DNA of 64,000 nt. Source: Ulva prolifera (Eukaryota > Chlorophyta > Ulvophyceae > Ulvales > Ulvaceae). The notes under the pieces are model-generated. The model was not told the DNA's origin. It did no database searches and saw nothing but the letters and a program-made list of their open reading frames with translations. The position numbers and the translations under genes are program-made. Shown here one piece after another: positions 30,625 to 40,477 of the stretch. Each line of letters begins with the position of its first letter. The first letter of the stretch is position 1. The stretch covers positions 6,429,404 through 6,493,403 of the forward strand of contig CM041202.1 of assembly GCA_023078555.1 (NCBI GenBank). The letters run 5' to 3'.

Positions 30625-31012
30625 TACAAAGGAAAAAGCAGGAGGGGCCGGTAGCACCGCCAGGACCAAAAGGGAGAGCACAAGAAACGCAATGCGCACG
30701 CAGCAGGAGAGCCACAGCCAACGCCAAGGCACAACAAGCACCCACACACCCCCACGCTCCCACACACTACCACACGAACCACACACTGACACCCGACCCA
30801 CGCACCCACGCACCCGCACGCGTCCCAGACACAACCCCCAACACACACACCCACACGCCAACACGCTACACGACCCCGCCGCCCGCACGGCTGCAGCAGC
30901 CCCATGCAGCGGCCTGGCCGGCGCCGGCCCCACACGGAAGCCGCTGGGGGCCCCCAGGACCCCCGCCCCAATGCCCCGATCAGACCAGCCCCAGGCGCCG
31001 GAACAACACACA
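30625..31012 (-). mobile_element. Longest beta element, 388 bp, with 16-bp TSD
   Basis: GTGTGACGGTCTGTGT is duplicated perfectly at 30609-30624 and 31013-31028. On the minus strand the element starts GC-rich (GGCCGGCGCCGGCCAGGCC region), has a TG-rich middle third and ends GGTCCTGGCGGTGCTACC..TTTTTCCTTTGTAA. No credible protein is encoded, so it is non-autonomous. Its tail is close to that of gamma (GTCCTTTGTAAC), suggesting mobilisation by gamma-type machinery in a SINE-LINE-like partnership. It probably approaches full length, since 28.6-28.8 and 58.4-58.8 kb share the GC-rich start. Confidence 0.85.
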
Positions 31013-31028
31013 GTGTGACGGTCTGTGT

Positions 31029-31236
31029 GCTTGTGTTGGTTAGACCGTGTTCAGCGGAACGTGTCCGGTTCGGGAAAAAAATCGTAAAAGTTACATCGTA
31101 GACGTGAAACAATCATAAATACATGATTTATGTATATCTGCGTTGGCCGTTTGTTGAAATTCGTCGTCGTCTAGGAGTTATTCAAACATTTCGAATGTGT
31201 CTCGGAAAAGTGTCCGCCGGGGGATGTGTCCCCCTC

Positions 31237-31268
<32 letters not shown>

Positions 31269-31397
31269 TACCTGCCCAGGGCACATTTCCCGAGGACGAG
31301 GTCGAGGACGCGAACCAGGACGCATGCCTCTGTGAGTCGTCCGGAATGGCCTCTGGTCACTAATATATAAACAGAGACAATTTTATGAGTAACATTT
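31029..31397. other. AT-richer interval with a 29-base G run
   Basis: Base composition falls sharply relative to the surroundings. A G run occupies 31237-31265. No gene is recognised on the plus strand; the minus-strand ORF below ends at its edge. Confidence 0.5.
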
Positions 31398-31682
31398 CTA
31401 CAGTATACCAATTTGCCGTCTCAACTGATCGTTCTTCTTTGCCTTTTGGCTGTACATCCAAGTCAGTACTCTCCTTCCTACCCGGATCCGACGCAATTCG
31501 CGTATGTACTCGAGATCTATCGGCTCAAGATCGTCAAGCCATCTATTTGCACTATTCATGTACTCGTGGATCATGATGTCGTCGTCGCTATCAGACCAAG
31601 AGGCATCAGGCCAGCGCACGCTGTCGCCATCATGTACATTCGCGAAATTCATCTCGATGCGATCAAGAACAACTCCAAGCAT
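31398..31682 (-). CDS. Small hypothetical protein, 94 aa
   Basis: The frame begins MLGVVLDRIEMNFANVHDGD, has an acidic centre (SWSDSDDDIMIHEY), a segment WLDDLEPIDLEYIRELRRIR and a basic end KAKKNDQLRRQIGIL. Composition is protein-like, unlike the low-complexity shadows nearby. Codons are AT-richer than in neighbouring genes, in line with the local composition drop, so it may be foreign or a relic of another mobile element. No domain is recognised, and an exon of a larger gene is equally possible. Confidence 0.4.
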   Translation of the reverse strand: MLGVVLDRIEMNFANVHDGDSVRWPDASWSDSDDDIMIHEYMNSANRWLDDLEPIDLEYIRELRRIRVGRRVLTWMYSQKAKKNDQLRRQIGIL

Positions 31683-31794
31683 CAACAGGTGTTAAATAGA
31701 GCATGTTTCCATGCTTTTAGCTTGCTTATAGCTCTTTGCGCCTTCATGGGCCATTGCGTCCTCGTGGCGCTATTCGCCACTGAACACAGCACGT

Positions 31795-31868
31795 TGTTTA
31801 CAAAAGAGTGAACGGGAGAAAACAAACACTGAAACCGAATCTCATCCGAATCAACTGCAACATACACT
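31795..31868 (-). mobile_element. 74-bp alpha tail insertion with 12-bp TSD
   Basis: TTTACAAAAGAGTGAACGGG..GAATCTCATCCGAATCAACT..ACATACACT, flanked by AACACAGCACGT at 31783-31794 and 31869-31880. It is nearly identical to the tail of the 26-kb alpha copy. Confidence 0.9.
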
Positions 31869-31935
31869 AACACAGCACGTAATGTGACCGGTCACATCAC
31901 CCGCGCCCGCCCCATGCGTCCTTGATTCGGCGCGT

Positions 31936-32085
31936 TCCGCTGAACACGGCCTTATCCGGGGCGCTGTGGGGTCTCTGTGTGCTGGTCATGGCTGTGGCGT
32001 GGGTGTGGTTGTTCTTGCGATGCCGCAAGTGGCTTGCTGCTTTCGCGGTGCTGACCGCCTTCCCGCATCCATCCTTGTGACACAT
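31936..32085 (+). mobile_element. Probable beta element
   Basis: TG-rich sequence followed by GCTTTCGCGGTGCTGACCGC and CATCCATCCTTGTGACACAT keeps the beta layout with a diverged tail. A target duplication was not identified. The next beta insertion lies immediately downstream. Confidence 0.5.
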
Positions 32086-32097
32086 ACACAACCGCAC

Positions 32098-32222
32098 CCC
32101 ACACTGATTTCGTGCGGATTCGAGGAGGGTGGTGCTCTCCTGATGCGTGTGCTTTGCGTTGTTCGTGTGCTCCCTCGTTGTCCTGGCGGTGCCACCTGCC
32201 CCTCCGGCTTTGTCCTTGGAAC
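32098..32222 (+). mobile_element. Beta element, 125 bp, with 12-bp TSD
   Basis: Ends TTGTCCTGGCGGTGCCACCT..CCGGCTTTGTCCTTGGAAC and is flanked by ACACAACCGCAC at 32086-32097 and 32223-32234. The tail has a TGGAA variant of TGTAA. Confidence 0.8.
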
Positions 32223-32431
32223 ACACAACCGCACTGGTACTCTACCCCCGCCATCCTCCGGCTCTGTTCTGCCACGGCTTTGCCGGCCACAGCGACGGGC
32301 CAACGTGATCGGTTAAAATGCGTGCCTCCGGGATTGTATCGAGGGCATGGCCTGTCTTCGGCAACCAGGAAGCTTGAATGCGGATCAGGCACGACCCCGC
32401 AGATAGCATCAGCACCTTCAGGCCCACATGC

Positions 32432-35127
32432 ATGCAGGTGGCGCTTGCGACGCTGTGCCTGCTGGCTCTCCCCGGGGTGGTCTCCGCCTCCGGCCGCAGC
32501 CTTCTGGACGCGGGCAACTGTGGAGGCCTCGGGGAGCCTTGCTGCACCCAGGGCGACAGCTTCTCATGCGATGCCGGCCTGAGGCTCCTCTGCGACACAG
32601 CCAGTACTGTAGATGCGGGCCCCACGTGCGTCTCTTGCGGCGGCGACGGCGAAACGCCCTGCGGTGCGACTCCCTGCCACAACCGTCACTCTACAGGTTT
32701 ACTGGGAAGCCTGCAATCTGAGTGCTACTTCTGCGGCGGTGGTGTCACACCACAACGGTTGTAATGTTACGTCCAACGGTTGTGATGTTACGTCCACAGG
32801 TACATGCGGCGGTATCGCAATACGTAGTCAAAGTGTCGGGAATGAAACCGTTGTGCATTCTACATGGGTGTTGGTGGCCATGGATCACTCGAGGACTCTT
32901 CGTTTTCATTGTTTGAAAATGACGTTTTCAGTGACAAGGATTCCAGGCAACTGAACACGAACGAATTCTGATCATCCATGCTTGGCACAGCCGCCAAGCT
33001 CAGCAGAGCTACCTGCTTGATTCAACTTTCCAGCACTGACGCCGAACGGTGCTAGGTGCTTAATCCCCCTGGATGTCTCGCTGTCATAGAGAAATGATGA
33101 ACAATGTGCTGCATTCCACCCACAGCGCATGTGCTGGTGCAGCAACTGGACCTCTGACAAGGCCTGCTGTGTGCTGCAGCTTCTGAGACAGGTTCCTGCG
33201 ACGAAGACTTCACCCTTGCAGTCGAGCAGGTCAACGGCGTCATCTCCGCCATCTGCTTCAACTCCTCCAACCCAAGGCCCTGCAGCCTTCCAGGAGCTCC
33301 GTGCTGCACGCTGGCACTCCAATCGTCGCCTGTCTGCTTCGAAGGCACTGTCTGTGAAGCAAACCAACAATGTGGCTTGCAAGCGCTTGCATCAGCTGAG
33401 GGCGATCCGCCACCCCCACCACCAGCCCCTGCTGGCGACACACCCCCACCTCCAGTCCCTCCTGGCGACACTCCCCCACCACCGGTCCCTGCTGGCGACA
33501 CCCCCCCACCACCGGTCCCTCCTGGTGACACTCCCCCACCACCGGTCCCTGCTGGCGACACCCCCCCACCACCGGTCCCGGCTGGCGACACACCCCCACC
33601 ACCGGCCCCTCCTGGCGACACACCCCCACCACCAGCCCCTCCCGCCCCTCCCGGCGACACTCCCCCACCACCTGGCGACATCCCCCCACCGCCGGCCCCT
33701 CCCGGCGACACTCCCCCACCTCCTGGCGACACTCCACCACCACCGGCCCCTCCCGCCCCTCCCGGCGACACTCCCCCACCACCAGCCCCTGCCGGCGACA
33801 CTCCCCCGCCACCAGTCCCTCCCGCCCCTCCCGGCGACACCCCCCCACCACCTGGCGACATCCCCCCACCACCAGCCCCTCCCGCCCCTCCCGCCCCTCC
33901 TGGCGACACTCCCCCACCACCGGCCCCTCCCGCCCCTCCCGGCGACACTCCCCCACCACCAGCCCCTGCCGGCGACACTCCCCCGCCACCAGTCCCTCCC
34001 GCCCCTCCCGGCGACACCCCCCCACCACCTGGCGACATCCCCCCACCACCAGCCCCTCCCGCCCCTCCCGCCCCTCCTGGCGACACTCCCCCACCACCTG
34101 GCGACATCCCCCCACCGGTACCACCGGCCCCTCCCGGCGACACTCCCCCACCACCGGCCCCTGCCGGCGACACTCCCCCACCACCGGCCCCTCCCGGCGA
34201 CACACCCCCACCACCGGCCCCTCCCGGCGACACTCCACCACCACCAGTCCCTCCCGCCCCTCCCGGCGACACTCCCCCACCACCCGGCGACATCCCCCCA
34301 CCACCGGCCCCTCCCGGCGACACCACCCCCACCACCGCCCCCTCCCGGCGACACACCCCCACCACCGGCCCCTCCCGGCGACACTCCACCACCACCAGTC
34401 CCTCCCGCCCCTCCCGGCGCCACTCCCCCACCACCCGGCGACATCCCCCCACCACCGGCCCCTCCCGGCGACACACCCCCACCACCGGCCCCTCCCGGCG
34501 ACACACCCCCACCACCGGCCCCTCCCGGCGACACACCCCCACCACCGGCCCCTCCCGGCGATACACCCCCACCACCGGCCCCTCCCGGCGACACTCCACC
34601 ACCACCAGTCCCTCCCGCCCCTCCCGGCGACACTCCCCCACCACCTGGCGACATCCCCCCACCACCGGCCCCTTCCCGGCGACACACCCCCACCACCGGC
34701 ACCTCCTGGCGATGTACCCCCACCGCCACCTCCTCCTGGCGACGCACCCCCCCCTCCACCTCCTCCTGGCGACACACCCCCACCTCCACCTCCTCCTGGC
34801 GACACACCCCCACCTCCACCTCCGCCCCCAACACCACCGTCTCCACCACTCCCGCCGAGGGATACCACTACACCGCCCGGACAAGTTCCCTCCCCTATCA
34901 GCGACATTCTTGCCAATGCCCCCCGGCGGGAAGACCCTACAGTCGCTGCGTTCTCGGACTGTGGAGAGCCCGGGCTGCCGTGCTGCATCATTGTCACTGA
35001 TTTCTTTGCAATTGGCACCTGCTTCGGCACTAGCAACTGCGATACAGAGACTGCGAACCCTAGTTGCTTGTTTACGGATGTATGCGAAGGAGCCAGCACT
35101 GGTAGCACCTGCGTCACTCCCTTCTAG
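32432..35127 (+). CDS. Cysteine-rich protein A with PPPPAPPGDT repeat (two exons, two +1 slips)
   Basis: Exon 1 starts MQVALATLCLLALPGVVSAS, a signal peptide, then SGRSLLDA and a Cys module (CGGLGEPCC...C..CGGDGETPC). A GT-AG intron 32697-33191 fits by phase: exon 1 ends in phase 1 (ACA G) and exon 2 resumes GT TCC TGC, giving GSCDEDFTLAVEQVNG and a second module (GAPCC..C..C). A long Pro-rich region follows (33411-34840), then a final module DCGEPGLPCC...CEGASTGSTC to TAG 35125-35127. Relative to the repeat consensus there is one extra C near 34324 and one extra T near 34673; each moves the frame by one. They may be sequence errors in low complexity or recent mutations. Architecture suggests a secreted, hydroxyproline-rich, wall-type protein. 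Confidence 0.65.
33411..34840 (+). repeat. Proline-rich coding minisatellite
   Basis: The repeat is built from CCACCACCGGCCCCTCCCGG + CGACACTCCC-type units of about 30 bp, with shorter PAPPAPPGD and PPGDIPPPP variants. It encodes (PPPPAPPGDT)n in the frame of gene A. Because its GC content is very high, the other frames and the minus strand are also open over long distances; those are not taken as genes. Confidence 0.9.
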
Positions 35128-35326
35128 GCCAGGCTGGAGTGTCGTTACTGCCGCCCCTTGGCGCCAGCTGCGTCCGAGATATATGGAATTGGTATAGGTG
35201 TTATGATGGTATAATCGGATAGTAGTTATTTTGTCACAGTCCGACGCCCCGAGTGCTGTGTGCGGGCCTTCGGTCAGTGGGCTCATCGGGGCGGGCGGTT
35301 TTCTTGGATACGGACACTGTGATTAT

Positions 35327-35331
35327 TGTAA
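35327..35331 (+). promoter_or_regulatory. TGTAA, possible polyadenylation signal of gene A
   Basis: TGTAA lies 200 bases after the stop of gene A in an AT-rich stretch. It is the usual polyadenylation word of green algae; here the assignment rests on position only. Confidence 0.35.
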
Positions 35332-36839
35332 ATGTGAAATATATCATGTGCTCATGCTCGCTGAATCGTACGACGCACGCATGTGATCAACCTGTGTAGA
35401 GTGTGAGTGTATGCCCGTTGTAAGGCTCGGGCCCCGCTCCAACCTAGTTTTTCATCTGGTGAAACTATGTTGACTAGTACTCTTCACCAATCGGTCCCGG
35501 ACATCATAACCGTGCTCGCGGGCCTGCTCTGCTTACGAGTGCCACCTGTAGTTGCGGCACATCGAACCCCGGGCCATGGTGTGGCCATGGTGTGGCACCT
35601 TACCGGCCGGTTTCATACTAGCTGGTGTTGCTCCTCCATCTTGTTGCATTCTACGTCACAAGTCAGAGTCTGTGACGGCATGTAGCGTGAACACCTGTTG
35701 ATGACTGAATACATTCCCTGATGGATTTGTCAATGTCCCTATGAATGCTGCTATGTAAGCCTGCATACGTGCACACATGCAGGGGCTTGTGAACCTGGAT
35801 GCCTGCGTTGTCTCTGATCGTGAAGACGCTTATGTAGTTTGTCATATGCGGTGCAGTTGCCCATAGTGGGCGTGCACGGAAATGGGTAATGAGTGAGTGG
35901 ATGCACGAGTGATTTCGAGACACGGCTCCATACCCGGCCTCTGTCCTTTGCAACTACATGCATGAGTGTGCTGAAGCCGCCGCTTCGTGTTGAAAGTGCA
36001 TGAAAGGCCATGGCCTGGCCACAACCACGGCACGCGGTGATCAAGTCTGTGATGTTGTTACGCAGATGCATGATGAGACACCCCATTGTAGCCTTTCTGT
36101 TCAACATGTCGAGAGCTTCACGGGCGGGTGATGGGGGCAATGGTGGCAATGGGGGTCGATGGGGGTCGAGAGAGTGTGATCGAAAGTCAGACATTACATC
36201 ACTGTGATCCACCATCAGACATCGCATTGGGCTCGGTCATCAGCAGCTCACGGAGTGAGGGGGAACACACTTCCAGAAGAGGAGGGCAAGACATGCCAGG
36301 ATACACCAGTCTGTGCCAGTCATGAGATGTGGAGTCCTACGGACATGAATTTCACTGAAGCCTTCATGTACTATGCACAGCGGCTGGAATATGCACACAT
36401 GCCTACAAGTAGTGATGCCAGCTGTGGAGACCGCCAGCCAGCCAGGTGCCTACATGCCACAGGCAGCTTGAGTACTAGCTTATGCGTCCACTGCGGAATG
36501 ATTTCTGCGGCAGTGACACAGCTGCCGAGAGGCTGGTACTCATGTGAATGCTGCGTTGTGGCAGGCTGGTTGGAACTGGAGCAACGGTCCCTGTGTAGCC
36601 ACGCTCCTCTCAATCAGGCTCCATCTCCATGTATACTGTAGTATTCTACATGCAACAGACTCTCTCACCAGGAGGCCACGTATCAGCAAGCTTCTGCCGT
36701 TCACTGCATCAATGTGCATGCAAACTGTCCTACACCACCGGCCCCATTGAGAGCATCCACTGTGATGATCACAGTGTGATCATGATGCATAGTATCAGAG
36801 ACACAGCTTCTATAGCTACCATCCCCCACAGGAACATCC
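35332..36839. other. Spacer between A and the first triplicated block; holds a gamma tail
   Basis: A forward gamma tail CCCGGCCTCTGTCCTTTGCA..ACTACATGCAT lies at about 35933-35961, preceded by diverged 3' sequence from 35890; a weak ATGAGTG direct repeat (35889-35895, 35962-35968) may be its target duplication. No gene is supported in the rest. Confidence 0.5.
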
Positions 36840-38794
36840 ACTGGCACGATCTTCGCTGCAATGGAAGTCTGCATATGTCTGTAGGCAGTAGAACTCGTGC
36901 CGCCCCTTTCCAAGTCTGCGCATGACGCTGACGCCGTGGAGCTGCCAGCTGCCTGGCACTCGTAAGACCAGTCTCCGCATGGCCCCGCCCGCGGTACCAC
37001 ATACTGAAGTTTCCTAGCCGCTTCTCATTGCAGCGTTTGCATGCAGGACGAAGCGCTGTGATGGTCAACCACAGGTTGTATAGCGTCGCGACAGCGGCTG
37101 GGCGAAGATAAAACATAGCCGAGTGCACCCGACCGCTTGACAGCCACCTTGATTACAGTACCACCGTATGTCTATTGTACTGCATACGCTCGCAGATCGT
37201 TGCTCTTCGGGCCTGCATCCCTCGCAGCAGGCCTGCCCTCCGACAGGCGCTTCGTTGAGAACTGCTACTCAATACACAGTGTACAGGGACTACCGGTCCA
37301 GTTCTCAAGAAATAGATTCATTGGCTACCAGATGACGGACGTCTGCACGCTGTGATCGTCCGCCCAAGAAACACTGCTCGCACAGGCCAGCCCGAGTCCT
37401 GTACGGCACAGAACAGGACTCATGGTAAGATACCGTCAGGCTCATCTTTGTACCTCATACTTCATTTTGAGAAGCATTGTCCTGTAGGGCCCGGTGCATA
37501 TGGTCATTCGACTCGTAAGCGTGTTTGCACGAGTCGCACCTACGCCACGGGACAGCAAACGTCTGCGGACGTTCTAGCTTGCTTCGCAGATGGACGTTTT
37601 GGCGCGAACGCGAGCGTGACATCTACACGCTGCCATCGACTTCTAACCACCATTGTGTATCTGTATTTCGCAACTAATCGAAGATGTTACTGGCACGGCA
37701 GGGAGTCCCACGCCCCCGCGCTCCATGTTTTCAAAGCATAAGAAGTGAAATTAATATGCCGCTGTATCAGAATATGTAGTTAAGCACATGCGTTAGCTTC
37801 GGCTTCTTCCAACCGCGCCCGAGCCAACCAGCTTGTTGCTGCTAGTGCTTTGCTGCTGCTCAGCGCCCATGGCATTGCCATTGTGGAACAGTTGCTCAAA
37901 TGGGATTCAGCCTGCAGCATCGTGTGCCGTTGCCGTTTTGTGTCGAATTGACGTATGCATGTTCAACTGATTGCTCCGCGAGGCGGGGAGAGAGACTGAG
38001 CCCTCGGCAGCTTTGCTGCCACATGCCCGAATGAATTCGACAGCTGCGATGATGCAGCGTTCATCTAATTCTCAAAACAGATTGTGATGTTTCAGTGTGA
38101 CCTAGCGGCATCAGCAGCAGCTGGTTAATACGAGTAGCCGCCTGGTCACTGCTCCAAGTGAAACAACTGTCGTGACTGAACAGTCCCAGGAGTGATGGTG
38201 GCCGTGACAGTGACAAAAGTTGGCAGACACCACTCTGATGCTGCTCAGCATTGACCGTCACTGAAGCCTTCTGCTGCCCTCACACAGAACTCGGTCGGGC
38301 TACACACTCCATACAAGAAGACTGTGCTCTGCCAAGGAAAACATGCTGCATATACACCGAAATTTACGGCATCGTCAACACCCACCCAGTGTACGGGTCA
38401 GAAAGTCTGAAGTTGTTGTATTCCATACAGCATCTTGGCTCCCTGCACAAGCCAATGGGCGAGCAAAGGGCTTCCTTCATCAGGTGGAAACAGACACATC
38501 TGCCCTCGCCCCCAGTCTCACAGCAGAGCTCACAGTGATCACGTAGCTGCTATCTGCTGCCTGCTGTATGTGCCCCAGCCCTAACGGACCCGTACCCGAT
38601 GCGGGCATAGTCCTCCACCGCCATGCACACCAAGTGTAGCCCGACAGAAAACACAACACTGTCTTCACCCTCTTTCTCCTTCAAATCGGGGCTGTTTGTT
38701 GAAGCGCTCTGTACCGTTTCTTCGTGCTCCACCATACACTTCTCGTGTTACAACAGCACAAACTCGGCTGCATGATGCCCCTCTTTGAGTGCAG
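36840..38794 (+). repeat. Triplicated upstream block, unit 1 (before gene B)
   Basis: Landmarks shared with units 2 and 3 are GGCACTCGTAAGACC (36955), GCATGCAGGACG (37040), GCTCTTCGGGCCTGCA (37202), GACGTCTGCACGCTGT..CGTCCGCCC (37337), CTCGCACAGGCCAGCCCG (37377) and TCTGCGGACGTTCTAGCTTG (37561). No convincing protein is encoded, but intron-rich coding cannot be excluded. Confidence 0.65.
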
Positions 38795-40477
38795 ATGAGT
38801 GCAAACCTCGTGGCAATCACAATCATAGCGGCGACCTGCGGCCTGCTGCCAGCAGCAACGGGCACCCTCCCCCTAATCCCGCACAGCCGCAGCCTCACCG
38901 ACGCCGCGGCGGACTGTGGCGGCGCGGAGTCCGCACCCTGTTGCCCCGGCCGCGACTGCCTCCGCCCCGACCTCACCTGCCGCGCCATCCCCACCGACAC
39001 CTGCGTCTTCTGCGGCACCTTCGGCGTTCCGGTCTGCACCGACCCGACCGTCCCCCCCTGCGCGCCAGACCTCCTCCCCAGCGAGGGCAACGCCGAGGTC
39101 GACATCTGCCTGCCGCCGCCGAGGCCGCCGCCGGCACCGCCGCCGTGCGGCGGTGATTACGCGGAGTGCTGCGACGGCGACGCGTGTGACGACCCGACGC
39201 TCACGTGCGTCGACGGCAGGTGTGTTGGCTGCGGCGACCGGTACGATCCACCGTGCACGCACCCGGGAGTCGAGGAGTGTAATCGGCCGCTTACTATCGG
39301 AGACCTGGGGCAGTGCCAACAGAGTTTAGGGCGGCCGCCGCCGGGCCCGGACGTGCCGTGCGGCGGCGAGTTTGCGTTCTGCTGCGACGGCAGCGCATGC
39401 GATTCCGCGGATCTCGCGTGCGTCGAGGGGCGGTGCTACCCCTGCGGCACGCTCGGTCAGGTCGCGTGCGGCGCGGACTACGTCGAGGACCCCAACATCT
39501 ACGCCAGCTGTTTCTTCTACCTGCAGCCCGACTACGATGATGGCCTGCGCTGCACGGAGCCGGCATGCGGCGGCGTGGTCGAGCTGTGCTGTGACCGCAC
39601 GGCCTGTGATGGCGACCTCGTGTGCAACGAGCGGCTGTGCCGGCCGTGCGGGACGCTCGGGCAGGCCGCGTGCGACTACGGCGCCGATACCGAGTACCCG
39701 CCGGACCCCCCCGGTGTGAACGAGCCGTTCTGTGCAGATGACGGGCTTGCACCGGATGAGGACGGCGTTTGTGTGCAGCTGCCGTGCGGTGCGGACCGCG
39801 GGCCGTGCTGCGAAGAAGGCGGGGAGGCGTGTGAGGGGGACCTGACGTGCTTTATACCAGAGAGTGGTGGCATATGCGCGGACGTGTATAGCCGCGCATG
39901 CGGGTATGAGTATGCTCCGTGCTGCGGCGCGTCCGTATGTGAGCCCGGGCTTGGATGCAATGACAATTCGTGTACGTCCTGTGGAGCAGACGGCTACCAG
40001 GCGTGCACAGATGTGGGTTTCTTCCAGTGCGCCCCTGGGCTGTTCGTCAACGGTGAGGGTGTTTGTGTCGAAGCAGCAGGGCCACTGCCACCGCCGCCGC
40101 CGCCCCCTGGGCCGCCGGGCCCGAAGCCGTTCCCGAAGCCGTTCCCGCCACTGCTAGGGCCATGCGGGGGGAGGCTCGCGGAGTGCTGCGACGGCGGCGG
40201 CTGCAACTCGACAGATCTCGCGTGCCGCGCTGATCGGTGCCTGCCGTGCGGGGGCCGGGGGCAGTTTGTGTGTCCGGTGGCTACAGGTGGTTCCAGTGAG
40301 GGCGGGGCGCCATGTAAGATGGGGCTGCAGGAGATATCTGGGGTATGCATCCCGGTGCCGTCGGCGCGGAAGCATCCAGCACGGCCATCCTTCATCTCTT
40401 TCGGAGGCGGCTCACGTGGTGGGAAAGGCGCCGCAGCAAAAGGATTCCAAAAACCCAAGGGAGAGGCCTCAACGTGA
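38795..40477 (+). CDS. Cysteine-rich multi-module secreted protein B
   Basis: An uninterrupted 560-codon frame, the best-preserved member of the cluster. Numbering from the in-frame opening two codons upstream: signal peptide to about 25, HSRSLTDA (32-39), then seven Cys modules at 43-83, 120-156, 191-227, 260-295, 333-363, 371-406 and 459-495, e.g. CGGEFAFCCDGSAC..LACVEGRCYPCG. A Pro linker PPPPPPPGPPGPKPFPKPFP precedes the last module, and the tail (500-562) is Gly/Lys-rich. Paired cysteines and the signal peptide imply a disulfide-bonded extracellular or wall protein; no enzymatic motif is seen. The frame opens GTGCAG then ATG, the same TGCAG context as C, D, X1 and X2. C and D are its decayed paralogues. 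Confidence 0.85.
   Translation: MSANLVAITIIAATCGLLPAATGTLPLIPHSRSLTDAAADCGGAESAPCCPGRDCLRPDLTCRAIPTDTCVFCGTFGVPVCTDPTVPPCAPDLLPSEGNAEVDICLPPPRPPPAPPPCGGDYAECCDGDACDDPTLTCVDGRCVGCGDRYDPPCTHPGVEECNRPLTIGDLGQCQQSLGRPPPGPDVPCGGEFAFCCDGSACDSADLACVEGRCYPCGTLGQVACGADYVEDPNIYASCFFYLQPDYDDGLRCTEPACGGVVELCCDRTACDGDLVCNERLCRPCGTLGQAACDYGADTEYPPDPPGVNEPFCADDGLAPDEDGVCVQLPCGADRGPCCEEGGEACEGDLTCFIPESGGICADVYSRACGYEYAPCCGASVCEPGLGCNDNSCTSCGADGYQACTDVGFFQCAPGLFVNGEGVCVEAAGPLPPPPPPPGPPGPKPFPKPFPPLLGPCGGRLAECCDGGGCNSTDLACRADRCLPCGGRGQFVCPVATGGSSEGGAPCKMGLQEISGVCIPVPSARKHPARPSFISFGGGSRGGKGAAAKGFQKPKGEAST

Noticed and set aside
33052..35286. Very long minus-strand and alternative-frame openings over the Pro-rich repeat (up to 744 codons)
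   Set aside because: They are shadows of the GC-rich PPPPAPPGDT coding repeat; they translate as monotonous GGGVSPGGAGG- or RHHRPLPATLP-like strings without unique domains, whereas the plus-strand PPPP frame joins Cys modules at both ends.
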